DNA of 64,000 bases, from positions 134,501-198,500 of the forward strand of contig VRMN01000006.1 in the NCBI GenBank assembly GCA_008690995.1. The letters run 5' to 3'. Position numbers and translations under genes: made by a program. Below the pieces are notes generated by a model. That model did no database searches and had not been told where the DNA came from. It worked only from the letters and a program-made list of their open reading frames with translations. How positions within the stretch are numbered: the first letter of the stretch is position 1; the number at the start of each line of letters is the position of its first letter. Source of the stretch: Porphyridium purpureum (taxonomy: Eukaryota; Rhodophyta; Bangiophyceae; Porphyridiales; Porphyridiaceae). This document shows, piece after piece, positions 1-8,315 of this stretch.

Positions 1-174
1 AACCCGCGCTGGTCACACCAATCTGCGCCAGCCAGTGACGCAGCGTACGATGACGTACATGCCCCTTCTCCAGTGGAGAAGGAGGACGAGTTTCTGATTC
101 TTTATCTTGAGTGTGACTCGTGGCACGGCGCCCGTCTCAACTCCCTTCCATTGCACGATTCCATGCTTCCTTGA
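1..174 (+). CDS. 3' end of a gene entering from the left (partial)
   Basis: Frame 1 is open from the first base and ends at a TGA at 172-174. It encodes 57 residues ending in SLPLHDSMLP. The composition looks like protein (acidic EKEDEF, then hydrophobic LILYLECDSW) rather than the arginine/alanine/proline strings typical of shadow frames here. No start lies inside the window, so the gene must begin to the left. I do not recognise the family. It could still be a chance open frame, because it is short. Confidence 0.35.
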   Translation, partial: NPRWSHQSAPASDAAYDDVHAPSPVEKEDEFLILYLECDSWHGARLNSLPLHDSMLP

Positions 175-514
175 ACGAGTCGGTAGAATGCTTGGTGCGC
201 TTTGCGCTCGTTATGGCTGTGGGCCGGCTTTACATCAGCGGTCCTTCCAGCCACACGGCCACGATGGAGCGTCCAGAGTGCTGCAATCAGCAGTTGTCTG
301 GCCAGTCGGCCGCATGCCCAATGCTCCGGCGTACGAAATATCCAGATCATCCGTAGAAGACTTGGCCTCGCCAAGCACGAACGTCGCGCACATCGGCGCA
401 AGAAACCTAGCGCTTTAGCAAATTATCTATCAGAATAACACATTCTTACCATTGAATAACGATTCGGTAACCCTACTAGGGATGGGTCGCACCGCAAGGG
501 AATAGAGGGTCACG
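175..514. other. Intergenic, promoter side of Nup54
   Basis: About 340 bases between the putative upstream gene tail and Nup54. Short overlapping open frames are present on both strands but none looks like a protein. The last 100 bases are AT-richer than the surroundings, as expected of a promoter or 5' leader. No recognisable element is seen. Confidence 0.4.
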
Positions 515-2107
515 ATGAGTTTTTCGTTCGGCGGCGGCATGACGCCGGGGCAGAGCGGGGGCTCGCTGTTCGGGGCCCCGATGCAGAGCTCTGGGAGCTT
601 ATTTGGCGGTGGTGCTGCGGCCGGAACGCCTCAGGGGGCTGGCGGGGGCTTTTCGTTCGGCGCGAGTCCGAGTGGCGCGCGAGGTGGTGTCGGCCCAAGC
701 CTGTTCGGGGTCAGTACTCCAGGTCAAGGTCAGAATCAGAATCAGAATCAGAATCAGAATCAGAATCAGAATCAGAATCAGAATCAGCCGCAGCAGCAGC
801 AGCAGCAGCCTGCGGTGTCACCGTTCGGTGGAGCATCCGGGGGATCGCTGTTTGGCGGAGGGTTAGGACTGCAGTCACAACAGCAACCTCAACCGCTCGG
901 TGGATCGCTCTTTGGCGGAGGCACTGCTCCGACACCCTCGACGTCCTTGTTCGGAGCGCCCTCTCAAGCACCCGCAGCGGGCCAGACGCCAGGCGGCTTT
1001 TTGTTCGGCAGCGCGCCTGGGACGTCGCTCTTTGGCGGATCACCCGCCGGTGGCGGGCCTCAGGGTTCGCCACAGCAGACGCTGCAGTCACCTAGTCTTT
1101 TCGGAACACCCGGTCAACAGCCAGCCGGTTCGCCGTTTGGCGCTCCTGGGTCGACGTCAGCCCTGGGCACTCGATTCGGGCAATCACCCGCGCAGCAGCA
1201 GCAGAACCCAGGGCCCCTTTTCAACCTGGGAGGAGCACCAGGAGCCACTCAACCTTCGTTTGGTACAGGAGCTTTTGGCGGTACTGGAGGTGACTTTGGC
1301 GGGCTCCAGGCGTTTCAGCCTTTGCAACCACAACAACAGCAGCAGCAACAGCTTTATATGCCGCAAAGTATTCAGACCATTTACGATTCGTTCAACCCCC
1401 AAAGCTCATACTTCAGATTTCGACACATGCTGTACAATGTTGTGGAGAAGAGCACTGCGCAATTTTACACCAGGCCGGCAGACTGTGATGAGAAGCTGTG
1501 GCAACAGGCGGTGCAAAGCAATCCGGATGCAAGTCGTATGGTGCCTGTGCAAGTGTGCGGCTTTGACCAGTTGCAAATGAGGGTTGAGCAACAGGACAAT
1601 CGTATCAAACAGCACATGGCCGCTCTCGGGAAAATCAGCGATAATCTAGGCGCGGTGAAGGAGCACGTCAAGCAGGATGCTTCGATCCGAGTGGCCGAGC
1701 TCAGAAGGCGACAGCGTGTACAGTACAGTCGGCTGCTGGCCGCCTGCTGTCGCATTGAACGGCTCGTTGCGAAAAACGCGCCGCTGAGCTCTGACGAAAT
1801 TGCGTTACGTAATCGGCTTCAGTCGATTAAGCGGCAGATGGACACTCCAGTAAGGCTTGTGGATCACTTGGCGGAACTAGAGCTGATCGCCAACGCCGGT
1901 GGATGGAACAGTGCCGAAAACTTGCAAGGCGGTGCAGCGGCCCGCGGGGCGCGCAGCAACGTAAAAGCGCTGGACAAGCGCGCCTTGCATGGTCTGAAGT
2001 CTTACCTTGCAGACGAACTTCGCGGTATTGAAAGCTTGTACGACGAAATGGAATCGAACGCACGGGATCTGAACGTGCTAAGCGCTGCTTTGCTAGAAAT
2101 CAAGTAA
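515..2107 (+). CDS. NUP54: Nucleoporin Nup54 (FG-repeat, central channel)
   Basis: 530 residues. Residues 1 to about 285 are an FG-repeat region with SLFG, SPFG and FLFG units in a Gly/Ser/Gln/Pro background. Within it lies a nine-copy QN dipeptide run followed by poly-Q. The C-terminal half begins near YDSFNPQSSYFRFRHMLYN and carries the family signature: an NPxxxFxxxxYN motif, a PxDxxLWxxA motif and VPVQVCGFDQLQMR, followed by coiled coil to the end. In the family this half binds Nup62 and Nup58, and the FG part forms the permeability barrier of the nuclear pore. The ATG at 515 gives a natural MSFSFGGG start. The gene is convergent with the RBR gene, 141 bases apart. Confidence 0.93.
   Translation: MSFSFGGGMTPGQSGGSLFGAPMQSSGSLFGGGAAAGTPQGAGGGFSFGASPSGARGGVGPSLFGVSTPGQGQNQNQNQNQNQNQNQNQNQPQQQQQQPAVSPFGGASGGSLFGGGLGLQSQQQPQPLGGSLFGGGTAPTPSTSLFGAPSQAPAAGQTPGGFLFGSAPGTSLFGGSPAGGGPQGSPQQTLQSPSLFGTPGQQPAGSPFGAPGSTSALGTRFGQSPAQQQQNPGPLFNLGGAPGATQPSFGTGAFGGTGGDFGGLQAFQPLQPQQQQQQQLYMPQSIQTIYDSFNPQSSYFRFRHMLYNVVEKSTAQFYTRPADCDEKLWQQAVQSNPDASRMVPVQVCGFDQLQMRVEQQDNRIKQHMAALGKISDNLGAVKEHVKQDASIRVAELRRRQRVQYSRLLAACCRIERLVAKNAPLSSDEIALRNRLQSIKRQMDTPVRLVDHLAELELIANAGGWNSAENLQGGAAARGARSNVKALDKRALHGLKSYLADELRGIESLYDEMESNARDLNVLSAALLEIK
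731..784 (+). repeat. Hexanucleotide (CAGAAT)9 inside Nup54
   Basis: Nine uninterrupted copies of CAGAAT encode (Gln-Asn)9 and run straight into CAG repeats encoding poly-Gln. The array sits in the disordered FG region, so length changes by multiples of six keep the frame. It is likely to be polymorphic between strains. Confidence 0.95.
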
Positions 2108-2248
2108 TTTTTTTTTCCCCTGTGTAAGAGCGAAGTCTAAGGAGGAAACGCAAAGCTGAAAATGGCCAAGCCTATCAGGGACCAACGCCAGTGCTGCCTT
2201 GACTTGATGTCCGGCTTTCCATCAGTCAGAACGGCTCTGGATTGGGCG

Positions 2249-3241
2249 CTACGCGCACTGACATGACCGCCAGGGTTTCCTGCAAGTGAAGCAGAACTCA
2301 TTCCCGCACTTAGAGACCGTATGATTGCAGCCAAACGAGCGTTCGATGAATCGCCTGCATTTCTCGCACTGCGTCCACTTGAACTTCGACAACAGGCGTT
2401 TGAGCTCAGATTCGGCACCAAGATCTGCGACACACGCTCCACCTGTATTGTGTTGTTCCTGCGCACAGCATGCGCACGTGATTGTCTGACAGGCTCTGCA
2501 GGATATCGCGATGCGGCTGAATGTTTCGTGGCGTTTGTTAAGGAATTTTGAGCAGGATTTGTTCCGACAATAGAGGCGCTCCAGCGTCATCGTCTTGAAC
2601 TCGCGAAGACGCTCCCGAAAATCCGCGAGCTCGCTCAGGTTCAAGAACAGCTTTGCCAGCTCTTCCAAATTCAGGAATGGGACCTGACAGCAGCGCGGAG
2701 GCATCAGCGCCTCGTCGCGTATTGCGCACGCAAAGCGTTCTTTCGAACACGCCCGACAAAGGCGGTGTCCGCAAATTACACCTTCCAGCGCAGCATAGCA
2801 CTCTATGAAACAAATACTGTACTGTAAACGTTTAGGAGCTTCAAGCGTCGCAGTAGAGTCTAAGTTTTTCGGCATCACCATGGCCAGACCGTAGTCACGC
2901 GCTATGGTGTGGTCGCGCGCTGTCATCTGCGCACGCTGCGCCAGTTGCATCACCAGGCGGCGGTCCTGCGCTGCGATCTCTTCCAGTCAGAGGGCCTCAC
3001 GAAGCTCATCCGAATTGCAATCTGTCGAACAGATTCCGTCCGACTGTATCAACTCCTTCTGCAACTCCAGCGCCGCGTCAAAATCGCGCATCTGCTCCGC
3101 GAGCCTGTCATCTGCACATAGTCCGGACAGGCCATCTGTCTTGCGTGCGGTCTGCGAATGCCCACAAACTCCAGCATCCGAGAACACACCGCGCCCGACG
3201 TCACGCGAAGAGGAGCCTCCGTGCTCCTGAAGCCATGACAT
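2249..3241 (-). CDS. RBR-type E3 ubiquitin ligase with an internal in-frame TGA
   Basis: The ORF from ATG 2950 encodes a RING1 (CxHxxCxxC pattern in CGHRLCRAC), an IBR-like middle (CRNKSCSKF ... CRACQTITC) and a RING2 ending CEKC ... CGNEFCFTCRKPWRSC, the RING-IBR-RING order of HECT/RING-hybrid ubiquitin ligases. RING2 contains the expected catalytic cysteine region near CGNEFC. Upstream, in the same frame, ATG 3241 opens another 84 codons with the DxxxAxxLQxEL pattern seen before RING1 in algal and fungal RBR proteins; a TGA at 2987-2989 separates the two. Text on both sides (DELREAL before, LEEIAAQDRRL after) looks like one protein. Explanations are a mini-intron, stop read-through, a sequence error, or initiation at 2950. 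Family assignment is firm; the 5' structure is not. Confidence 0.75.
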
Positions 3242-3500
3242 CTTGCGTATTGCACGCACGCAACCTCAATTTGCTCCCCTGCGAGTCCTTTTTCCCCTGT
3301 CTCACCGTGCTGCGATGCTGCGCGGCAAACGGTACCACCATGCCACGTCCTCGTGGTCGCAGCAGCATGCGGCGGGCGCGCAGCATCTGCACGACGCGAT
3401 TTCCAGGCACACGCTCACGAACCCCCCGCCACTCTATCGACCGCGTGTGACCTGCCACGCTCACGCACCAGTCCCACCGCCTCTGCTGGCGCCACGTGCG

Positions 3501-3546
3501 CTGTACACCCACGCTGTACAGTCATAAAGTACACTCGCGCTGTACC
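3501..3546. promoter_or_regulatory. Cluster of four TGTAC elements upstream of acyl-CoA oxidase
   Basis: CTGTACA (3501), GCTGTACAGT (3513, containing the exact GTACAGT), AGTACAC (3528) and CTGTACC (3540) within 46 bases. Part of a motif family recurring in intergenic DNA of this window. Confidence 0.45.
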
Positions 3547-3713
3547 GCCCGCTCGAGTGGCGCGAGTCCGTCAACTGAACACCGAGCCACTGAGCCGCCG
3601 CCATGACAGCCGCCTTCCAGCCCACTGCCGCGCATAAGCACAACCCGCGCGCATACAATGCGCGAGATTTTTGCGATTTCTGATGCGGTGGATGAACCGC
3701 GTGCGCCAGTGGA

Positions 3714-3786
3714 GAGAGAGATAGAGAGAGGGAGAGAGAGAGAGAGAGACAAGGAGAGAAGGGAGAGAGAAGGGAGAGAGAAGGGA
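3714..3786 (+). repeat. (GA)n purine tract upstream of acyl-CoA oxidase
   Basis: An imperfect GA/GGGA tract of about 70 bases ends some 25 bases before the first oxidase ATG. A similar tract, in the same orientation relative to the gene, precedes SAM50. It may lie in the 5' UTR or core promoter. Confidence 0.85.
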
Positions 3787-3811
3787 GAGGGAGGCACCGA
3801 GAGGTAGGTTG

Positions 3812-5758
3812 ATGTGGGAGGATGGACGCGCAATATGTGACGCTGGTGAAAGACCCCGCGGCGACAGGCGCACAGGTGGGGATGCGCGCATTGGCCATGC
3901 CTCGCGCGGTGCTGGACGGCGGCAAGCCGCCCGCGGCATCGCCGCGCCGCAACGCGGCGTGCCGGGCTGGCAGCTGCGCCTGGATGGAAATGAGATGAAG
4001 GAGGTCGTGCTGGGCCATTTCGGGCCGGAGGAGCGCGAGCTCCAGCGGCGCATGTTTGCGTTCATGCAGGACGATTTGTTCAAGCCGCGGTACGGCCTGG
4101 ACGTGTGGTCGTACAGGGAGCTGACGCTTCAGCGTTTGCAGAAGGTCTGCGCACAGGGCTTCATTCATGCCGCTGATGTCACGGCACACCCAAAGCGTTT
4201 CATGGCGGGCATGCAGTGTCTGCATTTTGCGGACTATACCTTGTCTATCAAGGCCGGCGTCCACTTTACGCTGGCGGGTGGCACCATTGCAAAGCTGGGT
4301 ACAAAGTACCACCACGAAACGTTCCTCCCCAAGATCGACTCGCTCGAACTCCCGAGCTGCTACGGCATGACCGAGCTGGGCCACGGCTCCAACGTGATGG
4401 CGATTGAAACCGTCGCCACGTACGACCCAAGCTCTCAGACCTTTGATTTGTTCACGCCAAACAACCTGGCGAGCAAGTTTTGGATTGGCGGCTCGGCGCA
4501 GCACGGAAAGTTGTGCGCCGTGTTCGCACAGTTGCGCATGGGCGACCAGTGGCAAGGCCCGCACGTCTTTTTGGTTCGCATCCGTGATGACGACGGCAAC
4601 CTCATGCCCAACGTGCGCATCAAGGACTGCGGCTCGAAAATGGGTCTGCAGGGTGTGGATAATGGACAGATATGGTTTGATCACGTGAAGGTGCCGCGCG
4701 AGAACATGCTGAACCGCTTGGCCAACGTCTCCCCACAGGGCGAGTACACCAGTCCGCTGAAGAGCGTTGCGCAACGCTTTGGGGCCACAGTGGGAGGCCT
4801 GACCATGGGTCGTTTTTTGATTGCCGCTGCTGCTGTTGACGCGAGCAAGATTGGTCTTATTGTGGCAGTTCGATACAGCTGCATGCGCACCCAATTCAAA
4901 GACAAGAAGATCATGGAGTACGTCACGCACCAGCGCCGGCTCGTGCCGGCCCTGGCAACCACATATGGGCTCGAATTTGCCATGCAGGAGCTCAGTCGCA
5001 TGATGCGAAAATCTCAGACGTCGAAAGAAGTGCACTTTCTGAGCTCAGGCCTCAAGGCGTATGCCACATGGCACCGCGTCAAGACACTGCAGGATTGCCG
5101 TGAGGCCTGCGGTGGGATGGGCTTCTTATCGGAGAACCAGATTGGGCCGATCATGACAGACATGAATGTTGACGTCACATTTGAAGGCGACAACACAGTG
5201 CTCATGCAGCAAGTGGTCAAAGGCATGCTTGCAAGCACCCCAGAGGGCGCCGCGGGCGCTGGCAATGTCACCGGTCCAACGGTGCAGGCGATTGATCAGC
5301 TCGAGCCTTCTCTTTTGGCCCTCCTTCGATGGAGAGAGGCCGTCCTTTTCAAGGAGTTTTTGGCTCTCGGCGGGCGTGAGGCCAAGGCGTTTGACGAGAA
5401 TCTTGATTTGGTACTGAGCATTGGCCGCGCTCACACAGAGCGCCGCATCTTTGAGATTTTCCAGGTTGCTGCCATCGATGTGGCAAACAAACCGGAGATC
5501 AAGGACGCTCTGCTTGCGCTTTGCCATTTGTTTGGCGTGTGGTGCGTGGAGCAGGATCTCTCAACCTTTGTGTCCCGAGGTGGCGTCTCGCGGCAGGCCG
5601 CGCTTGGTGTGCGGGACGTCGTGAACGCGATGTGTGCGTCCGTGTGTGCCGAAGATAACCATGGATTGCTAGCACTGTGCACTGGATTTGGGATTCCCGA
5701 GCAATTTATCACGGCTCCCATCGCCCACAACTGGACTAAGATCAACGCCAAGATGTGA
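3812..5758 (+). CDS. ACOX: Acyl-CoA oxidase, peroxisomal beta-oxidation
   Basis: FAD-dependent first step of peroxisomal fatty-acid beta-oxidation (acyl-CoA plus O2 to trans-2-enoyl-CoA plus H2O2). The conserved block CYGMTELGHGSNV is the flavin/substrate signature, followed by the DPSSQTFDLFTPN and ASKFWIGG motifs and, later, EACGGMGFLSENQIG and DVTFEGDN. The protein ends in AKM, which fits the PTS1 pattern [SAC][KRH][LM]. Length (648) is normal for the family. The first 58 residues from ATG 3812 are Arg/Gly-rich and unlike other oxidases. An alternative is exon 3822-3875 (MDAQYVTLVKDPAATGAQ) spliced over a 98-base intron (3876-3973) to LRLDGNEMK, which keeps the frame. A polyadenylation signal AATAAA lies at 5884. 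The N-terminus is therefore uncertain; the enzyme call is secure. Confidence 0.93.
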   Translation: MWEDGRAICDAGERPRGDRRTGGDARIGHASRGAGRRQAARGIAAPQRGVPGWQLRLDGNEMKEVVLGHFGPEERELQRRMFAFMQDDLFKPRYGLDVWSYRELTLQRLQKVCAQGFIHAADVTAHPKRFMAGMQCLHFADYTLSIKAGVHFTLAGGTIAKLGTKYHHETFLPKIDSLELPSCYGMTELGHGSNVMAIETVATYDPSSQTFDLFTPNNLASKFWIGGSAQHGKLCAVFAQLRMGDQWQGPHVFLVRIRDDDGNLMPNVRIKDCGSKMGLQGVDNGQIWFDHVKVPRENMLNRLANVSPQGEYTSPLKSVAQRFGATVGGLTMGRFLIAAAAVDASKIGLIVAVRYSCMRTQFKDKKIMEYVTHQRRLVPALATTYGLEFAMQELSRMMRKSQTSKEVHFLSSGLKAYATWHRVKTLQDCREACGGMGFLSENQIGPIMTDMNVDVTFEGDNTVLMQQVVKGMLASTPEGAAGAGNVTGPTVQAIDQLEPSLLALLRWREAVLFKEFLALGGREAKAFDENLDLVLSIGRAHTERRIFEIFQVAAIDVANKPEIKDALLALCHLFGVWCVEQDLSTFVSRGGVSRQAALGVRDVVNAMCASVCAEDNHGLLALCTGFGIPEQFITAPIAHNWTKINAKM

Positions 5759-5883
5759 CGAATCGTCCTTCTTCCTTCTTGAATATTCATCTTGCTGCTT
5801 GTCTAGTTTGTGTGACGCATGCACTCTGGACATGCTTCCGGGGCGATGATTAGTCGGGAGTTTGCTTTCCTCCCTTTTTTGGA

Positions 5884-5889
5884 AATAAA
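5884..5889 (+). terminator. Polyadenylation signal of acyl-CoA oxidase
   Basis: AATAAA 126 bases after the oxidase stop, followed by T/G-rich sequence. Consistent with a eukaryotic 3' end. Confidence 0.45.
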
Positions 5890-6040
5890 TACATCGTCTT
5901 GTGTTCTACATCCCACCTCTGCATTGATCTATATTTCTCACAGAGCCTCAAAGGTGTCGTCTGGAGATTTCAAAGCGCGTAAGGAATGCACATAGTTCTG
6001 AATTCGATGCCGGCAAAAGAGCACATTCTCGAGCATCACA

Positions 6041-6438
6041 ATGACCTCAAGCAATGGCGGAGTGCTCGCGCGATACAGCTACGAAGCTCATGTCCCCAAA
6101 GCAAAGGGATATGCGTGGACACACAACATTCCGGACCCCGAGCGGAACGCACCCGGCACACGGATGTTCTGCCAGACTCTTTCCTTGTCTGACATGCCCT
6201 CGTTCAGTATTGTCCGAGCAGTGTACATCATCTCTGCTTGCGCAGGTTAAATGGCAACTTTGTACGTCGCCGCGATGTTGTCTTCATTGTCATTTGCCGC
6301 CAGGCTCGTCCACACCACACGCAGGCAACGTGCACTTTGCATCCTTGCGTGCCCAGCGGCAAAGTGGACGACGCGGCTCACTGGCTCGCAAGCTTCCAGA
6401 CGGGACGCAAATACAGCGTGCAGATCTTCCGGTTCTAG
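6041..6438 (+). CDS. Small unidentified gene, probably two exons
   Basis: Exon-like frame 1 starts at ATG 6041 (MTSSNGGVLARYSYEAHVPK) and runs into a TAA at 6248 after VRAVYIISACAG. A second frame, open through the same point, reads LNGNFVRRRDVVFIVICRQ and ends at a TAG (6436-6438) after YSVQIFRF. Both stretches look like real protein and both sit in the gap between acyl-CoA oxidase and the convergent DPH4 gene, stopping 18 bases before the DPH4 stop. An intron ending at the AG at 6245 can join them; 5' sites at 6187 (59 bases) or 6223 (23 bases) keep the frame. I do not recognise the product. The combined protein would be about 105-125 residues. Confidence 0.4.
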
Positions 6439-6456
6439 AAAAGCCTCCGCAACGTT

Positions 6457-7008
6457 TCAAAACATGATCTGGATTAAGCGCGAGCACGTGTCGCACGGCA
6501 GCACGACACCCACCGCATTTCGTTGTGTTCCTGACACGTCGGTGTATACTTCATGAGCCGGCAAGCAGTACATGCCCCCGCAATGACATTCAGTCGACCA
6601 CATCGTGGCAGCCTCCGACTGTTCCATTTCGTGCACACTGCGCACCTCTGCAACGACACCCGAGCTTGCACGGCGCAGCACGTGGTCATACTCCAGTCGC
6701 AACACTGGGTCGCTCAACACGCGATGCGCCGCCAGTACCCGTTCAAAGCGCGCAGCGGCATCGCCGCAATATTGTGCTTCTTCCACGTTCTCAACGTCCT
6801 CCTGTTTCCCGCCGAGAACCACGAGTTCGCTGGCCAGTCCATCCGCGGTCTGACGTTGGTTTCCACCATGCCTCATTGCCGCGCACAACCTCTGCCGCTG
6901 CTTATCCGGATGCAGCCTGAGCGCGAGCTCCAGAAACCGCTTCCGAATCTGCTCATCTGAGGCATCCGCGCTCACCCCCAGCACGTCATAATAACTCTCG
7001 TCGCACAT
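6457..7008 (-). CDS. DPH4: Diphthamide biosynthesis protein 4 (J-domain plus CSL zinc finger)
   Basis: 183 residues from ATG 7008 (MCDESYYDVLGV). The N-terminal half is a J-domain with the HPD tripeptide in LRLHPDKQ and the closing RVLSDPVLRLEYD. The C-terminal part is a DPH-type zinc finger with CHCGG and LPCDTC cysteine pairs. That pairing defines DPH4 (DNAJC24/JJJ3), which delivers electrons/iron to the Dph1-Dph2 radical enzyme that starts diphthamide formation on elongation factor 2. The loop between J-domain helices II and III is expanded by about 50 residues (RHGGNQRQTADG onward). The longer open frame upstream starts with TTG and adds no conserved sequence. Confidence 0.88.
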   Translation of the reverse strand: MCDESYYDVLGVSADASDEQIRKRFLELALRLHPDKQRQRLCAAMRHGGNQRQTADGLASELVVLGGKQEDVENVEEAQYCGDAAARFERVLAAHRVLSDPVLRLEYDHVLRRASSGVVAEVRSVHEMEQSEAATMWSTECHCGGMYCLPAHEVYTDVSGTQRNAVGVVLPCDTCSRLIQIMF

Positions 7009-7384
7009 TCTCCCCACCCATCCCCCTCTCGCCCTCTCCTCCCGCCCTGACAATCCACACCATGTCACACAAAACCCGCGCTGTGCCAAACCCTCGATCT
7101 AACCCAACGCGCCAATTACATCCGGGGTCCAACTGCGATGCGTCATTCCTTGTGTACAGTTCTTGCACCGCACCATCTCTCCGAGCGCACGCGGCCGGGA
7201 AAAGCTGGGGGGCGACCCACATAAACAGCGAACAAGGTACAGCTCGGAACCTCCCCACCCTTTCTATTATCACCATGGTCCCCTTTTTTAGACGAGAGGG
7301 GTATTAAAAAAGTCGATTATTAGTATTCTTGCCCTCTACCCCCTCCTTGACTCCGTGCGCGTTGGGTCGGTCGCCGGGCGTGGC

Positions 7385-7424
7385 GGGTTTTGGGGTTTGG
7401 GGGTTTGGGGGTTTGGGGTTTTGG
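7385..7424 (+). repeat. Telomere-like (T3-4 G4-5) array, G-quadruplex candidate
   Basis: Five G-tracts of four or five Gs, separated by TTT or TTTT, follow one another without interruption. Spacing is ideal for a G-quadruplex. The unit TTTGGGGG resembles G-rich telomere repeats of some algae, but with only about four units it may be just a simple-sequence run. Confidence 0.7.
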
Positions 7425-7690
7425 TATGAGACGCCCGCCCCGGCCCCGGCCTTTTAATGAGGAGCTTCGTGGTGGAGTGCAAGTGCAGGAGCGGGGACGC
7501 GGGAGCAAGTGCGGTGTGTGTGTGGGTGCGTGTGTGTGTTTGTGTGGAGAGTCTCGGGTTGGAAAGGGGGTGGGAGGGGAGGGAGGGCACGCGTGCTGCG
7601 GGTGGCGGAGTGCAACGGAGGCTGCGCGGCTGGTGGCTCTGTACTCGGCGCGTGGAGCGGACGTGCTCGGTCGGGCGCTGCGTGCGTTGG

Positions 7691-7720
7691 TGTGCTGTGC
7701 TGTGCTGTGCTGTGCTGTGC
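7691..7720 (+). repeat. (TGTGC)6 pentanucleotide repeat
   Basis: Six consecutive copies of TGTGC in the DPH4/LARP intergenic region. Simple tandem repeat; no role evident. Confidence 0.9.
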
Positions 7721-8315
7721 TCACACGCGGCGAGTGCTCTGGAACGGGGAAGATCGACGAGCGCGTCGCGGCCAGGGGGAAAGGGGACGGCGTGGCGACG
7801 GCGATAGGAAGGAGGTCGGGTGCTGTCCTGCTTGGGAGCGTGCTGTGCGCGTGAACGACGCGGCGTGGAAGCGGTTAGCACGCACGTACGTACATACGTG
7901 GGTAGAGCGGCTGCACACAGACACCGCGAGCGAGCTGGGGTTCTCGGGCTAGCCGTCGGTGCTGGTAGCGGAATTGTGGTGATCAAGCGCGTGAACTGGA
8001 AGAGCCTGAGTGAAGCCGGACGAGCTGCGCGGCGTGACCAGTGCAGGACCCATCTTTGCCAGATTTTATTTTTTGAAGCACACGCCTGTGTTAAGGTTAA
8101 GAGTTAGACAGACAGAGCTGGCTCACTCCCAAGTATATTGTCAGTGAAAGAGGGATAGAGCCTTTCTTCCGTAATCGTCACGCTTTGCACTCGTTTCGCA
8201 AAGTGCGTATATTGCGTCCCGACCGGAGGACCTGTTTCTGAAAGAGAGCACTTGTATTCTACTGGGAACTGGGAGCCTGTGCTCTGAGTGAGCCCGGTTG
8301 AGATTTCCTTGCGTC

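Larger units (their letters stand above)
3242..3811. promoter_or_regulatory. Divergent intergenic region, RBR gene / acyl-CoA oxidase
   Basis: 570 bases between divergently oriented starts. It holds a cluster of four TGTAC-type elements at 3501-3546 (one an exact GTACAGT at 3516) and a long GAGA purine tract at about 3714-3786 just before the oxidase start. Open frames here are shadows or short chance frames. Confidence 0.5.
7009..8315. other. Long divergent intergenic region with G-rich and microsatellite DNA
   Basis: About 1.3 kb between DPH4 (minus) and the LARP gene (plus). It contains a GTACAGT at 7154 and a related GGTACAGC at 7237, both near the DPH4 start. A strongly G-rich T3-4G4-5 array lies at 7385-7424, a GT-rich tract around 7515-7557 and a TGTGC pentamer repeat at 7691-7720. 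All frames stay open for long stretches because of base composition. None gives a recognisable protein. Confidence 0.5.

Noticed and set aside
3461-5035. 524-codon open frame on the minus strand
   Set aside because: It lies antisense to acyl-CoA oxidase. It is open because GC-rich codons of the real gene avoid stops in that frame; it shows no motif, and its end is a low-complexity Ser/Leu run from the GA tract.
7691-7720. CRISPR-like array
   Set aside because: The TGTGC repeats are direct tandem copies without spacers; no array with unique spacers occurs anywhere in the window.
7390-7986. Several overlapping 100-200 codon frames upstream of the LARP gene
   Set aside because: All six frames are open through simple-sequence G/T-rich DNA; the products are Cys/Val/Gly or Pro/Thr/His runs with no domain.
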